A stretch of DNA of 64,000 bases from an uncultured Faecalibacterium sp. (GTDB lineage: Bacteria; Bacillota; Clostridia; Oscillospirales; Ruminococcaceae): contig CAKTBG010000005.1 in NCBI GenBank assembly GCA_934533135.1, forward strand, positions 1 through 64,000. The letters run 5' to 3'. The notes beneath the pieces were generated by a model, which saw only the letters and a list, made by a program, of their open reading frames with translations, did not search any database and had not been told where the DNA came from. Of this stretch, positions 33,901-42,396 are shown one piece after another (position 1 is the stretch's first letter; each line of letters begins with the position of its first letter). The position numbers and the translations under genes were made by a program.

Positions 33901-35348
33901 AGGTTGGGGCCGATTGCCACCGCTTCAATTTCCGCACATTTACTGAATGCAGAATCACCCAGCGTCTTCAGGCTGTCGGGCAGCTGCAGCGTACCCTTGA
34001 GATCCGAGTAATAAAATGCATAACTGCCAATGGATTCCACCGTGTCCGGAAGTTCGATCGTCGTTGCTCCTGCCCAGAGGAACGCCCAGATCCCAATGGA
34101 GCGCAGCGTGTTTTTGAACCGGATGGAAGTGATCTTCGCATCGTATGCAAACGCCATATCCGGAATCGTGTCCAGACCGCTCAGGTCGATCTCACCCGAC
34201 AGGGCACTGCATTCATAAAACGCTTTTACGCCAAGGCTGGTGACATTGTGCAGATCCACCGTTTTCAGCTTCGCACATCCGTTGAATGCACGCTCCCCAA
34301 TCGTGGTGACCTGACTCAGATCCGGGATCTCCACCAAGTTTGCATCCTTGTAGGTCGTTCCGCTCCAAGAATCCTCAATCGTACCAAACGCATCGTTTCC
34401 AATTTCGGTGATGATGCCCTTGGCCGTCACCTTCTGCAGACTCGTGCAGCCCTTAAACATACTGCTGTTGATCTTCGTGATCGAGGCAGGCAGTTCGATC
34501 TCTTGCAGAGCCGTGCATCCGCTGAAGGTCGAGCCTTGGGTGATCTCGATCTCCTCCGGCAGGGTGATCGTCGTCAACGCCGTTGCATCACTGAAGGTAC
34601 CGGTATCGCTCAGCTTCTTCAAGGTGCTCGGCAATTGGATGGTCGTCAGGCTGGAACAGCCGGAAACCATCATGTTGGAGCTGATCTCTTCGACCCCTTC
34701 TGCAAAGGTCAGGGTCTTGAGAGCCTTCATATTCTGAAGCGATCCACCAAAGTTCTTGACGCTCCCCGGGATCGTCAGCTCTGTTACTGCACTCAGCCTG
34801 CTTGCGCCATATCCAAAACTGATTTCTTCCACACCGTTCGGAAACTGAACCGAAGTAAAGTCATTCTCATACGGAACACCGCTGAAACCACCCAGTTGGA
34901 TTTTGGTCACGGTATAATCCGTGTCTGGCTTGCCCTCCGTCTGGTAAGTGATCTTGTCCGGGAAAGCCAAGACGGTTTCTCCGGCTCCGGCCTCATCCAC
35001 ACGCGTAATGGTCGCAACCTTCGCGCCGGAAGCGTCCGTATCAAGATTCGCCAGAAAGGTATTGCCCTCATACACAAACGAATAGTCTTCTGCGTCTTCT
35101 GTCGGCTCCCCCGCCGCTTGCGAAGACGTTCCCGGCTCGCCGGTCGGTTGTTCTTCCTCTGCTGCGTCCGCCGCAAGGGATGCCTGCACCGCCTCCTGCA
35201 GGGCTGTGGTCAGCGGTTCGGAGGTCGTATTCTCCCCGCGCAGATTGTCCGTTCTTTCGTCCTGTGCGGCCATCGCCGGGAGAGAGCCCATGGTGACGGT
35301 CAGCATCATGCACACCGCGAGCAAGCCCGCGATCCAACGGTTTTTCAT
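30984..35348 (-). CDS. Large sortase-type surface protein: BspA-like LRR, beta-helix, Cna-B, Pro-rich stalk
   Basis: A 1454-residue secreted protein. Signal peptide at 1-28 (WIAGLLAVCMMLTVTMGSLP). BspA-type leucine-rich repeats, LRR_5, lie at about 149-516. Residues about 560-1010 are right-handed beta-helix repeats with GGGVY/ITNN-type turns like those of polymorphic surface proteins. Two Cna-B-like domains follow (about 1049-1226, with QKVWENKG and VRKVWVDDD starts and ITNTY ends), then a Pro/Thr stalk (1229-1326). The C-terminus has a variant sorting signal LIQTG, a hydrophobic helix and KRRKGKYEA. It is probably an adhesin anchored by sortase. The start at 35348 has AAAGGGG upstream; its promoter spacer carries a G7 tract. 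Confidence 0.85.
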   Translation of the reverse strand: MKNRWIAGLLAVCMMLTVTMGSLPAMAAQDERTDNLRGENTTSEPLTTALQEAVQASLAADAAEEEQPTGEPGTSSQAAGEPTEDAEDYSFVYEGNTFLANLDTDASGAKVATITRVDEAGAGETVLAFPDKITYQTEGKPDTDYTVTKIQLGGFSGVPYENDFTSVQFPNGVEEISFGYGASRLSAVTELTIPGSVKNFGGSLQNMKALKTLTFAEGVEEISSNMMVSGCSSLTTIQLPSTLKKLSDTGTFSDATALTTITLPEEIEITQGSTFSGCTALQEIELPASITKINSSMFKGCTSLQKVTAKGIITEIGNDAFGTIEDSWSGTTYKDANLVEIPDLSQVTTIGERAFNGCAKLKTVDLHNVTSLGVKAFYECSALSGEIDLSGLDTIPDMAFAYDAKITSIRFKNTLRSIGIWAFLWAGATTIELPDTVESIGSYAFYYSDLKGTLQLPDSLKTLGDSAFSKCAEIEAVAIGPNLTDIKASAFDGCTNLKTVTIDNSRDNVTVTGTFPTGVTDITYTLPSVAGVGDTISNEENAPTLQAAVNAAESGETIQIQKPIQLKAPVTVPAGKTVVITSDDRQIILGDSSSEPANLFVIQPGASLQFAGSIELYGRYNTGSVVDNKGKLTLDGADVLITGGTAVLNKGVLDNSGANAKLVLKSGTIEKNKVRGQRTASVRLSEGASFEMSGGLIQNNELVSDPSNSDSSSPAVLLYGLSDFNMTGGEIRENKGLRGGGVVLTGDDTGKAYFEMTGGSINHNVCSSESSAYFSSGAVYVCDDAMFLMGGGEIDSNQGGNGGGVCVNDTDDQDADVTAFIFDGGRITNNHAYAGGGGVYSLSNGVKLLSGVISGNSAVDGGGVYSEGSARYFSPARYTTLYMENAVIRNNTADQGGGAWFCPTGDAQFYLTNGVALYQNTANGAGDDFASAPISHDRDNSTTIPSRMLGGGKVQWYKDGAIADFSNGANHTTVVSSVSRYDPANPVLVGSIQKKTGGICLKADADADAISTAAGCAQLIIENNTATYGGGIGANGSIVIGDADYQTYEVPVQKVWENKGYAEAQPDSVTVHLKEKYTGDVVDTAELNAGNAWKHTFADLPDSPEHYTVEEEPVDGYTARYAQDADGSFTITNTYQTKAVSVRKVWVDDDLEFRPASVEVELAAIDRIGAFAPRTAVLSADNNWTYTFDNLPAEHTYLVTEKTQAAGYQTTITGDEGTGFVITNTYQPTPTDTPVVTPPTNPDKPVTPPDQPDTPVTPPTTPDQPDTPVTPPTTPDQPDTPVTPPTPPENPDTPVTPPTTPDQPDVPVTPPTPPENPDTPVTPPTTPDNPGTSILPPFLPLLPLIPLIPLIPWIPDEPATSAPPEQPENPPVEVPEETPEQPEETPPTSVPESEPEEPSSSSEVPENEPEEVKTPTRRLIQTGQNEWLVWILAAAGGSFLLLGIHKRRKGKYEA
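31370..31660 (-). repeat. Tandem repeats encoding the Pro/Thr stalk
   Basis: About 290 bp of near-identical units (33-51 bp) encode TPDQPDTPVTPP-like segments. Repeated units share GTCACCGG/GTTACCGG and TCCGGCTGATCCGG. Copy number in such stalks can change by recombination, altering how far the adhesin reaches from the wall. Confidence 0.85.
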
Positions 35349-35452
35349 CGCTGTTCCCCTTTCCTTTCTAGGGTTTGTTCTTATCATCTTTTCATCGCCG
35401 CTCCCCGGATCACGCTGCACAAAACAGCTCCGGAATCCGGCAAATGGCATCA

Positions 35453-35480
35453 AGTATACCACCCCCCCGATTTCATGCAA
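35453..35480 (-). promoter_or_regulatory. Surface-protein promoter with G7 tract in the spacer
   Basis: On the minus strand TTGCAT (35475-35480), 16-nt spacer, TATACT (35453-35458). The spacer contains seven consecutive G (plus-strand C run 35462-35468). One G more would give the optimal 17-nt spacing. The leader to the ATG is about 100 nt. Confidence 0.7.
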
Positions 35481-35580
35481 CCCTTCGTCCTATAGGGTTA
35501 TTGTGCTTTCCGGCACAGCATCGTCTGAATCCGGGGCGAAAATTTTTTTGCAATTTTCTCTGCCGCGCTCCCCCGGACAC

Positions 35581-35617
35581 AAAAAAATCGCCGTTTCGTT
35601 TTTGGCGAAGCGGCGAT
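35581..35617 (-). terminator. Terminator of purC
   Basis: On the minus strand ATCGCCGCTTCG / CGAAACGGCGAT (one mismatch) followed by TTTTTTT. It lies 78 bp past the purC stop; the gap 35349-35695 holds only this and the surface-protein promoter. Confidence 0.82.
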
Positions 35618-35695
35618 AATTTTATAATATTGTGTTTGTCTTCTGCGTCTTTCCGCAAACTTGCGGGGTTCGACGCTTTGCAGATTCCGGGATTC

Positions 35696-36565
35696 TTACA
35701 GCTTCTTGCCGGTCAGCATCTCGTAGGCTTCCTCGTACTTGGCGATGGTCTTGTCGATGATCTCCTGCGGCAGGTCATAATTGCTGTCCGGGTTGGCCTT
35801 GAGCCAGTCGCGGACAAACTGCTTGTCGAAAGAGGGCTGGCCGTGGCCTGCCTCATAGCCTTCCAGCGGCCAGAAGCGGGAGGAATCGGGGGTCAGCATC
35901 TCGTCGCCCAGCACCACGTTGCCGTTTTCGTCCAGACCAAACTCGAACTTGGTGTCGGCAATGATGATGCCGCGGCTCAGAGCGTATTCCGCGCACTTCT
36001 GATACAGGGCGATGGTGTTGTCGCGCAGCTTGGTGGCGTACTCTTCGCCGTGGCCGGGGAACTGCTTTTCCAGCACCTCGATGCTCTTCTCGTAGGAGAT
36101 GTTCTCGTCGTGGTCGCCGATCTCAGCCTTGGTGGAGGGAGTGTAGATGGGTGCGGGCAGCTTCTCGGATTCTTTCAGGCCCTCGGGCAGCTGGATGCCG
36201 CAGACGGTGCCGTTCTTCTGGTAGCTGGCCCAGCCGCTGCCGGTGATGTAGCCGCGGACGATGCACTCGATGGGCAGCATGGTCAGCTTGCGGCACATGG
36301 TGCATTTGCCCTCGAACTGGGGCTGCTGGAAGAACTCCGGCATCTCCTTGTTGTCCACGCTGATGAGGTCGTTGGGCACCACATCCTTGGTATAGTCGAA
36401 CCAGAATTTGCTCATCTGGGTCAGGACTTTGCCTTTGTTGGTCACTTTGTTTTTCAGGATCACGTCAAACGCGGAGATGCGGTCGGTCGCAACCATGATC
36501 AGGCTGTCGCCATTGTCATAGATCTCGCGGACTTTACCTTCCTTGATGGGCTTGAATTCCGTCAT
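35696..36565 (-). CDS. purC: Phosphoribosylaminoimidazole-succinocarboxamide synthase
   Basis: A 289-residue SAICAR synthetase, which joins CAIR with aspartate in purine synthesis. It shows the start KEGKVREIYDNGDSLIMVAT, the DRISAFDVILKN motif, CIVRGYITGSGW near 112 and DTKFEFGLDENG near 195. The start at 36565 has GGAG 8 nt upstream. It stands alone rather than in a pur operon, and no purine riboswitch fold is evident upstream. Confidence 0.94.
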   Translation of the reverse strand: MTEFKPIKEGKVREIYDNGDSLIMVATDRISAFDVILKNKVTNKGKVLTQMSKFWFDYTKDVVPNDLISVDNKEMPEFFQQPQFEGKCTMCRKLTMLPIECIVRGYITGSGWASYQKNGTVCGIQLPEGLKESEKLPAPIYTPSTKAEIGDHDENISYEKSIEVLEKQFPGHGEEYATKLRDNTIALYQKCAEYALSRGIIIADTKFEFGLDENGNVVLGDEMLTPDSSRFWPLEGYEAGHGQPSFDKQFVRDWLKANPDSNYDLPQEIIDKTIAKYEEAYEMLTGKKL

Positions 36566-36792
36566 AGCACACACTCCATTTTCCTTTGTTTTGTTCACGG
36601 CGATGCCGTTTTGCCTTACACAATTATCTTATCATAGTTTCCGCGACTTTAAAAGAAACAGAATGAGAGGAAAACAGGTCACTTTTTGCGATTTTCTCGT
36701 GAAAATTGCAAAAAAACAGGGGTGTTTTTCGTCATTTTGACGATAAGAGTCATACTTTCGGCGGCTTTTTCCCCGTTTTGCCCCGCTTCGCG

Positions 36793-36816
36793 CCGGTGCC
36801 GTCTGCACCGGTTTTT
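36793..36816 (+). terminator. Intrinsic terminator-like hairpin upstream of the GDPD promoter
   Basis: CCGGTGC-CGTCT-GCACCGG followed by TTTTT. No plus-strand gene precedes it within 1.3 kb, so it may end an unannotated short transcript or shield the next promoter. The rest of 36566-36792 is AT-rich without a convincing gene. Confidence 0.6.
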
Positions 36817-36826
36817 GCCCAAGCCA

Positions 36827-36855
36827 TTGACGAAACGGTCAAAAAACGGTATGCT
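36827..36855 (+). promoter_or_regulatory. Promoter of the glycerophosphodiesterase gene
   Basis: TTGACG (36827-36832), 17 nt, TATGCT (36850-36855), about 55 nt before the start codon. Confidence 0.7.
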
Positions 36856-36910
36856 ACAGGGTACGACTGTTTTTCATCCATCTCTTCCGTCCAAAGGAGT
36901 TTCCGATACC

Positions 36911-37987
36911 ATGCCCCCACTCATTGTCGCCCACCGCGGTGCCTCCTATCTCGCACCCGAAAACACCCTTGTTGCCTTCCGCACCGCCAAAGCCCTCGGT
37001 GCCGACGGCATCGAAATGGATGTCCAGATGACCAAGGACAAAAAGCTGGTCATTGCCCACGATTTCGTCACTGACCGGGTCTCCAACGCCCACTACGACA
37101 TCTTTGATACGGATTTTGAGACCCTGCGCCAGCTGGATTTTGGCAGCTGGCACAGCCCGGACTACGCCGGTGAGAAGATCCCCACGCTGGAAGAAGTGCT
37201 TGAGATCGGCCGGGATATGAAGATGATCCATATCGAGCTGAAGCCCTATTTTGACCGGGATAAGGATTTCGTCGCGCGGGTGCTGGATACCGTCCTCGAG
37301 ATGGGCTGCGTGGACAACACCGTCATCACCTCGTTCCAGTACGACCTGCTCCGGCAGGTCAAGGAGCAGATGCCCCAGATCAAAACCGCCGCCCTCTTTT
37401 TAAATATGGAGTCCACCCACTTTCCGCCGCCGTCTCTGTGGGAAGATCTCGGCCTGACCAACGGCGGCACGCTGCCGGAAACGTTTCCCCAGACCTTCCG
37501 CGAGGCATTGGAGCTGGCGCAGGATCCCGACGCGCTGGACGGCGAGAACGGCCCGGCGAACCCGCTGTTCCAGTATTACCGCGATCGTTTTCTGGCCATG
37601 TGCTCCAACTATCCGGGTCAAAATCTGCTGGAGATCCTGCAGGACTATTTCTACCAGATCGACCTGCCCCGCTATGTCTCCCAGTTTGATTTCCCCATCG
37701 ACTACATCGGCCCGACCTACTACGGCTGTTTCCGGGATCCCAAGCTCGTCTCGAAGATTCAGGAAATGGGCTTTGCAGCCGCCCCATGGCCGATGTTTCT
37801 CGAAAACCGCAGGGAGCTGCGCAGCCTGCTGAAAATGCAGCCGGAAGTCATCGTGACCAACCAGCCCGAGCTGCTGCGGTCGGTGATCGAAGCGCAGAAA
37901 AGCGGGCAGGAGCCTGCCGATGTAGACGACCTGCCCCTGACCAATCCGGAAGCCCTTGCCGCCGGGCAGCTGCCCGAAAATTCATAA
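36911..37987 (+). CDS. Glycerophosphodiester phosphodiesterase family protein
   Basis: A 358-residue GDPD-fold protein. N-terminal catalytic elements are AHRGASYLAPENT (His8-Arg9, Glu17), then GIEMDVQMTKD with the metal-binding Glu/Asp, and VIAHDF. It should hydrolyse glycerophosphodiesters to glycerol 3-phosphate and alcohol. It is longer than the usual 240-260 residues: about 90 extra residues lie between the strand TAALFLNMES and the C-terminal strand VIVTNQPELLRSV. There is no signal peptide, so it is cytoplasmic. The start has AAAGGAG 12 nt upstream. Confidence 0.85.
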   Translation: MPPLIVAHRGASYLAPENTLVAFRTAKALGADGIEMDVQMTKDKKLVIAHDFVTDRVSNAHYDIFDTDFETLRQLDFGSWHSPDYAGEKIPTLEEVLEIGRDMKMIHIELKPYFDRDKDFVARVLDTVLEMGCVDNTVITSFQYDLLRQVKEQMPQIKTAALFLNMESTHFPPPSLWEDLGLTNGGTLPETFPQTFREALELAQDPDALDGENGPANPLFQYYRDRFLAMCSNYPGQNLLEILQDYFYQIDLPRYVSQFDFPIDYIGPTYYGCFRDPKLVSKIQEMGFAAAPWPMFLENRRELRSLLKMQPEVIVTNQPELLRSVIEAQKSGQEPADVDDLPLTNPEALAAGQLPENS

Positions 37988-38007
37988 AAACTTCAACGGG
38001 CTGCCTC

Positions 38008-38050
38008 TTGACAGCCCATTCTTTTGGCATATAATAGTTTCGTATCAAAC
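38008..38050 (+). promoter_or_regulatory. Promoter and candidate operator of the MarR-ABC operon
   Basis: TTGACA (38008-38013), 16 nt, TATAAT (38030-38035). Just downstream, GTTT-CGTATC-AAAC (38037-38050) is a palindrome over the transcription start, as expected for MarR autorepression. Confidence 0.75.
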
Positions 38051-38102
38051 AGTCCGATTCAAAACAGTTCTGAGCATGATCCACAACAAACGAGGTGTTT
38101 TC

Positions 38103-38600
38103 ATGTGCGATAGTACCAAATCCTTGGCGAAATGCGTGGCGGAATGCAGCCACCGGGATCCGCCTTGGGATCCGCCGCAGGTCATCCCGGCCATGATGCA
38201 CCGGGTGAACAACCTGATCTTCCGCAAGACCAACCAGTTCAGCCGCCTGAATCATCTCGAGGCCGTGACCCCGATGCACGGGTGGATCCTGAGCTATCTG
38301 TACCACCACACCGATGCGCCGGTGTTCCAGCGGGATATCGAGCGGGAGTTTTCCATCACCCGCTCCACCGTGACCAACATTCTCCAGCTGATGGAGAAAA
38401 AGGGCTACATCGAGCGCAGGAGCGTGCCGCGGGATGCCCGGCTGAAACAGCTGATCCTGACCGAGCAGGGCGTGCAGTTCCACGAAAAGACCCTTCTCTC
38501 CTTCCATCAGACGGAGGAATGCGTCAACGCCCTGCTGTCGCCCGAAGAACAAGCCGAACTGCTCCGTCTGCTGAACAAGCTTCGGGACGGGCTTCAGTGA
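38103..38600 (+). CDS. MarR-family transcriptional regulator
   Basis: A 165-residue MarR protein. The winged helix-turn-helix spans about 55-125 (VFQRDIEREFSITRSTVTNI, then LEKKGYIER-like MEKKGYIERRSVPRDARLK with the conserved wing D-R). It probably represses its own operon, which continues with two ABC exporter genes after 44 nt. The start ATG at 38103 has ACGAGGTG upstream. A cysteine pair near the N-terminus (MCDSTKSLAKCVAEC) could make it redox- or ligand-responsive; this is speculation. Confidence 0.88.
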   Translation: MCDSTKSLAKCVAECSHRDPPWDPPQVIPAMMHRVNNLIFRKTNQFSRLNHLEAVTPMHGWILSYLYHHTDAPVFQRDIEREFSITRSTVTNILQLMEKKGYIERRSVPRDARLKQLILTEQGVQFHEKTLLSFHQTEECVNALLSPEEQAELLRLLNKLRDGLQ

Positions 38601-38644
38601 CCCCCAAACGAACCCAAAATCCAACACGATAGGAGGATCTCCCC

Positions 38645-40396
38645 ATGATCAAAAAACTTGTGTCACATCTGGGCGAATACAAGCGCGCCGCGATCCTGAC
38701 ACCGATCTTTTCCGCACTGGAAGCGGTCATGGACGTTCTGCTGCCGACCCTGATGGCCTTTATCATCGATCAGGGCATCGAGAAAAGCAACATGAACGCC
38801 GTCGTCCAGTATGGCCTGCTGACCTTTCTGGTGGCCGCCATTGCCCTGCTGCTGGGTGTGCTGGCCGGCAAGTATGCCGCCAAAGCATCCACCGGCCTTG
38901 CCGGAAACCTGCGCGATGCCATGTACGAGAGCATCCAGCATTACTCGTTCTCCAACATCGACAAATTTTCCACCGCCGGTCTGGTCACCCGCATGACCAC
39001 CGACGTCACCAACGTGCAGAACGCCTTCCAGATGATCGAGCGGATGTGCGTCCGCGCCCCGGTGCATCTGGTGTTCGCCCTCATCATGGCGTTTTCCATC
39101 GGCGGCCCGCTGGCTCTGATCTTCGTCATCGCCGTGGCCTTTCTGGTGGCAGTGCTGGCGTCCATCATGATCCCTACCTTTAAGATCTTTGACCGGGTGT
39201 TCAAGAACTACGACAACCTGAACGCCTCGGTGCAGGAGAACGTCTCGGCCATCCGGGTCGTCAAGAGCTTCGTCCGCGAGGGCTTTGAAAACGAGAAGTA
39301 CACCAAAGCCTGCGAGGGTCTGTACGACCAGTTCGTCCACGCCGAAAGCCGCCTGAGCTTCAACAACCCGGCCATGCTGACCGCCGTTTACGGCTGCAAC
39401 CTCGCTCTGAGCTGGTTCGGCGCACACTATGTGCTGGTCGGCGTCATCACCACCGGCCAGCTGAACGCCCTGTTCGGCTACATCATGAACATCCTGATGG
39501 CTCTGATGATGCTGAGCATGGCCTTCGTCATGATCTCCATGTCGGCAGCATCGGCCAAGCGTATCGTCGAAGTGCTGGACGAGACCACCGACCTGCCTGC
39601 CGCCAAGCAGCCGGTCAGCACCGTGGCCGACGGCTCCATCCAGTTCGAGCACGTCACCTTCCAGTACAAGCACGGCAGCGGCCAGCCCGTCCTGAACGAC
39701 ATCACCTTCTCGCTCAAGCCCGGCGAGACGCTGGGCATCATCGGCGGCACCGGCAGTGCAAAATCCAGCCTCGTGCAGCTGATCCCCCGCCTGTACGATG
39801 TCGAGAGCGGTGTCGTCCGCGTCGGCGGCGTGGATGTGCGGGATTACAACCTCGACGTCCTCCGCCGGGAGGTCTCGATGGTGCTGCAGAAGAACGTCCT
39901 GTTCTCCGGCACCATCCTCGACAACCTGCGCTGGGGTGACGAGAACGCCAGCGAGGAGGAGTGCATCCGGGTGGCAAAGCTGGCCTGCGCGGATGAATTC
40001 ATCGAGCGGTTCCCCGACAAGTACAACACTTGGATCGAGCAGGGCGGCTCCAACGTCTCGGGCGGCCAGAAACAGCGTCTGACCATCGCCCGCGCCCTGC
40101 TGCGCAAGCCGAAGATCCTGATTCTGGACGACTCCACCAGCGCGGTGGATACGGCCACCGACGCCAAGATCCGCAAGGCCTTCCGGGAAGAGATCCCCGG
40201 CACCACCAAGATCATCATCGCACAGCGCATTTCCTCGGTGCAGGACGCCGACCGCATCCTTGTTCTGGATGACGGCCGGATCAACGGCCTCGGCACCCAC
40301 GAAGAGCTGCTGAAAACCAATCAGATCTATCAGGAAGTCTACAACAGCCAGACACAGGGCGGCGGCGACTTCGACAAGCAGGGAGGTGCGCAGTAA
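38645..40396 (+). CDS. ABC exporter half, with degenerate nucleotide site
   Basis: A 583-residue fused membrane/ATPase subunit. Six helices fill residues 15-310; the ATPase domain runs from 335. Several catalytic residues differ from consensus: Walker A is GGTGSAKSS (Ala for Gly before Lys), Walker B is LILDDSTSAVD with Asp instead of the catalytic Glu, and the H-loop is IIIAQRISSV with Gln for His. The signature NVSGGQKQR is normal. This pattern is typical of one half of heterodimeric exporters such as BmrC or TM287. Its partner begins in the stop codon (TAATG). Confidence 0.92.
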   Translation: MIKKLVSHLGEYKRAAILTPIFSALEAVMDVLLPTLMAFIIDQGIEKSNMNAVVQYGLLTFLVAAIALLLGVLAGKYAAKASTGLAGNLRDAMYESIQHYSFSNIDKFSTAGLVTRMTTDVTNVQNAFQMIERMCVRAPVHLVFALIMAFSIGGPLALIFVIAVAFLVAVLASIMIPTFKIFDRVFKNYDNLNASVQENVSAIRVVKSFVREGFENEKYTKACEGLYDQFVHAESRLSFNNPAMLTAVYGCNLALSWFGAHYVLVGVITTGQLNALFGYIMNILMALMMLSMAFVMISMSAASAKRIVEVLDETTDLPAAKQPVSTVADGSIQFEHVTFQYKHGSGQPVLNDITFSLKPGETLGIIGGTGSAKSSLVQLIPRLYDVESGVVRVGGVDVRDYNLDVLRREVSMVLQKNVLFSGTILDNLRWGDENASEEECIRVAKLACADEFIERFPDKYNTWIEQGGSNVSGGQKQRLTIARALLRKPKILILDDSTSAVDTATDAKIRKAFREEIPGTTKIIIAQRISSVQDADRILVLDDGRINGLGTHEELLKTNQIYQEVYNSQTQGGGDFDKQGGAQ

Positions 40397-42318
40397 TGGC
40401 TCAGGCAAAAGTAGTTCAGGGACCCGGCAACCGCGGCATGGCAGGCCGCCCGCGCCCCAAAGTCGAAAATCCCGGTCTGTTGCTCAAGCGGATCATGGCC
40501 GAGGTGTTCCAGCACTATCTGCCCCACTGCATCCTCGTTCTGGTCTGCATCATCGTCAGCGCGTTGGCCAACGTGCAGGCCAGCCTCTTCTTGCAGAAGC
40601 TCATCGACGATTACATCCTGCCCATGACCCAGCAGCAGAACCCCGACTTCGCACCGCTGGCCGGTGCCCTGCTCCGGGTAGGCTGCATCTACGTCGTCGG
40701 CATTCTGGCCGCATGGCTGAACGCCCGCATCATGGTCAACGTCACGCAGGGCACCCTGCGCAACCTCCGCATCCAGCTCTTCACCCACATGGAGAGCCTG
40801 CCCATCCAGTATTTTGATACCCATCCCCACGGCGACATCATGTCGGTCTACACCAACGACGTGGACACCCTGCGCCAGATGCTCAGCCAGAGCATCCCGC
40901 AGCTGGCGTCCAGTGCCATCACCATCGTATCGGTCGTGGTCAGTATGTGCATGATGAGCCTGCCCCTGACCGTCGTGACCATGGTGATGGTTGCCCTGAT
41001 GCTCTTCTGCACCAAGAAGATCACCGGCATGAGCGGCAAATACTTCATCGCCCAGCAGCGCGACCTCGGCAAGGTGAACGGCTACATCGAGGAGATGATG
41101 GAGGGGCAGAAGGTCGTCAAGGTCTTCACCCACGAGCAGAAGACGCTGGCCGGTTTCCGGGAGCTGAACGATAAGCTCAAGGACAGCGCGAACAGGGCCA
41201 ACAGCTTTGCAAACATCATCATGCCCGTCACCGCCCAGCTGGGCAACGTCAGCTATGCCGTCTGCGCTCTGGTCGGCGCGGCGATGGCGGTCGGCAATGT
41301 CGGCGGCATGACCCTCGGCACGGTCGTCGCCTTCCTGTCGCTGAACAAGAGCTTCAATATGCCCATCAGTCAGGTCTCCATGCAGGCCAACAGCGTCATC
41401 ATGGCTTTGGCCGGTGCCGAGCGCATCTTTAAAATGATGGACGCCAAGAGCGAGACCGACGAAGGCTACGTCACCCTCGTCAACGCCAAGTACGACAACG
41501 AGGATCATCTCGTGGAGACCGCCGAGCGCACCGGCCTCTGGGCGTGGAAGCACCCGCACCACGACGGCACCACCACCTACCACAAACTGGCCGGTGACAT
41601 CACCTTTACCGACGTCGATTTCGGCTATGTGCCGGAGAAGACCGTCCTCCACGACATCAACCTCTATGGCCGTCCGGGGCAGAAGATCGCCTTTGTCGGC
41701 TCCACCGGTGCCGGCAAGACCACCATCACCAACCTGATCAACCGCTTCTACGACATTTCGGACGGCAAGATCCGGTACGACGGCATCAACATCCACAAGA
41801 TCAAAAAGGCCGACCTGCGCCGCTCGCTGGGCATCGTCCTGCAGGACACCCACCTGTTCACCGGCACCGTCCTCGAGAACATCCGCTACGGCCGCCTCGA
41901 TGCTTCCGACGAAGAGTGCATCGCCGCCGCCCGCCTCGCCAATGCCGATGGCTTTATCCGGCGTCTGCCCGACGGCTACAACACCCTGCTGACCGGCGAC
42001 GGTGCCAACCTCTCGCAGGGGCAGCGGCAGCTTCTGGCCATCGCCCGCGCTGCGGTCGCCGACCCGCCGGTGCTGATCCTCGATGAGGCCACCTCCTCCA
42101 TCGACACCCGCACCGAGGCTCTGGTGCAGCGCGGCATGGACGGCCTGATGTACGGCCGCACCTCCTTTGTCATCGCCCACCGCCTGTCCACCGTCCGCAA
42201 TGCCGACTGCATCGTGGTTCTGGAGCAGGGGCGCATCATCGAGCGCGGCAGCCACGATGAGCTGATCGCCAAGAAGGGCAAGTATTATCAGCTGTACACC
42301 GGCAATCTGGCGGAGTAA
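40396..42318 (+). CDS. ABC exporter half, with canonical ATPase site
   Basis: A 640-residue partner subunit. An N-terminal extension of about 30 residues precedes six helices (about 45-340). The ATPase domain has canonical Walker A GSTGAGKTT near 434, Walker B LILDEATSSID near 560 with catalytic Glu, and H-loop FVIAHRLSTV; its signature is NLSQGQRQL, with Gln for the first Gly. With the preceding gene it forms a heterodimeric multidrug or peptide exporter; substrate unknown. The stop is followed at once by a CCCTCTC repeat and then a strong terminator. Confidence 0.93.
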   Translation: MAQAKVVQGPGNRGMAGRPRPKVENPGLLLKRIMAEVFQHYLPHCILVLVCIIVSALANVQASLFLQKLIDDYILPMTQQQNPDFAPLAGALLRVGCIYVVGILAAWLNARIMVNVTQGTLRNLRIQLFTHMESLPIQYFDTHPHGDIMSVYTNDVDTLRQMLSQSIPQLASSAITIVSVVVSMCMMSLPLTVVTMVMVALMLFCTKKITGMSGKYFIAQQRDLGKVNGYIEEMMEGQKVVKVFTHEQKTLAGFRELNDKLKDSANRANSFANIIMPVTAQLGNVSYAVCALVGAAMAVGNVGGMTLGTVVAFLSLNKSFNMPISQVSMQANSVIMALAGAERIFKMMDAKSETDEGYVTLVNAKYDNEDHLVETAERTGLWAWKHPHHDGTTTYHKLAGDITFTDVDFGYVPEKTVLHDINLYGRPGQKIAFVGSTGAGKTTITNLINRFYDISDGKIRYDGINIHKIKKADLRRSLGIVLQDTHLFTGTVLENIRYGRLDASDEECIAAARLANADGFIRRLPDGYNTLLTGDGANLSQGQRQLLAIARAAVADPPVLILDEATSSIDTRTEALVQRGMDGLMYGRTSFVIAHRLSTVRNADCIVVLEQGRIIERGSHDELIAKKGKYYQLYTGNLAE

Positions 42319-42319
42319 G

Positions 42320-42375
42320 CCCTCTCGCCTTGGCTCTCCCTTTGGGAGAGCTGTCTGCGAAGCAGACTGAGAGGG
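42320..42375 (+). repeat. CCCTCTC-family repeat abutting the ABC gene stop
   Basis: Starts one base after TAA (42316-42318): CCCTCTCGCC, then GGCTCTCCCTTTGGGAGAGC and CTGTCTGCGAAGCAGACTGA, GAGGG. Contains the same two hairpins as the copies at 54696 and 57801. Confidence 0.75.
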
Positions 42376-42396
42376 TGAGGACGTCAACAAATAAAT

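Noticed and set aside
33672-35495. Plus-strand open frames opposite the large surface-protein gene
   Set aside because: Shadow frames produced by the repeat-rich coding sequence; the minus-strand product has a signal peptide, domains and an anchor.
36599-36910. A riboswitch or purine box upstream of purC or the phosphodiesterase gene
   Set aside because: No conserved aptamer core was found; only a short terminator-like hairpin and a promoter are visible.
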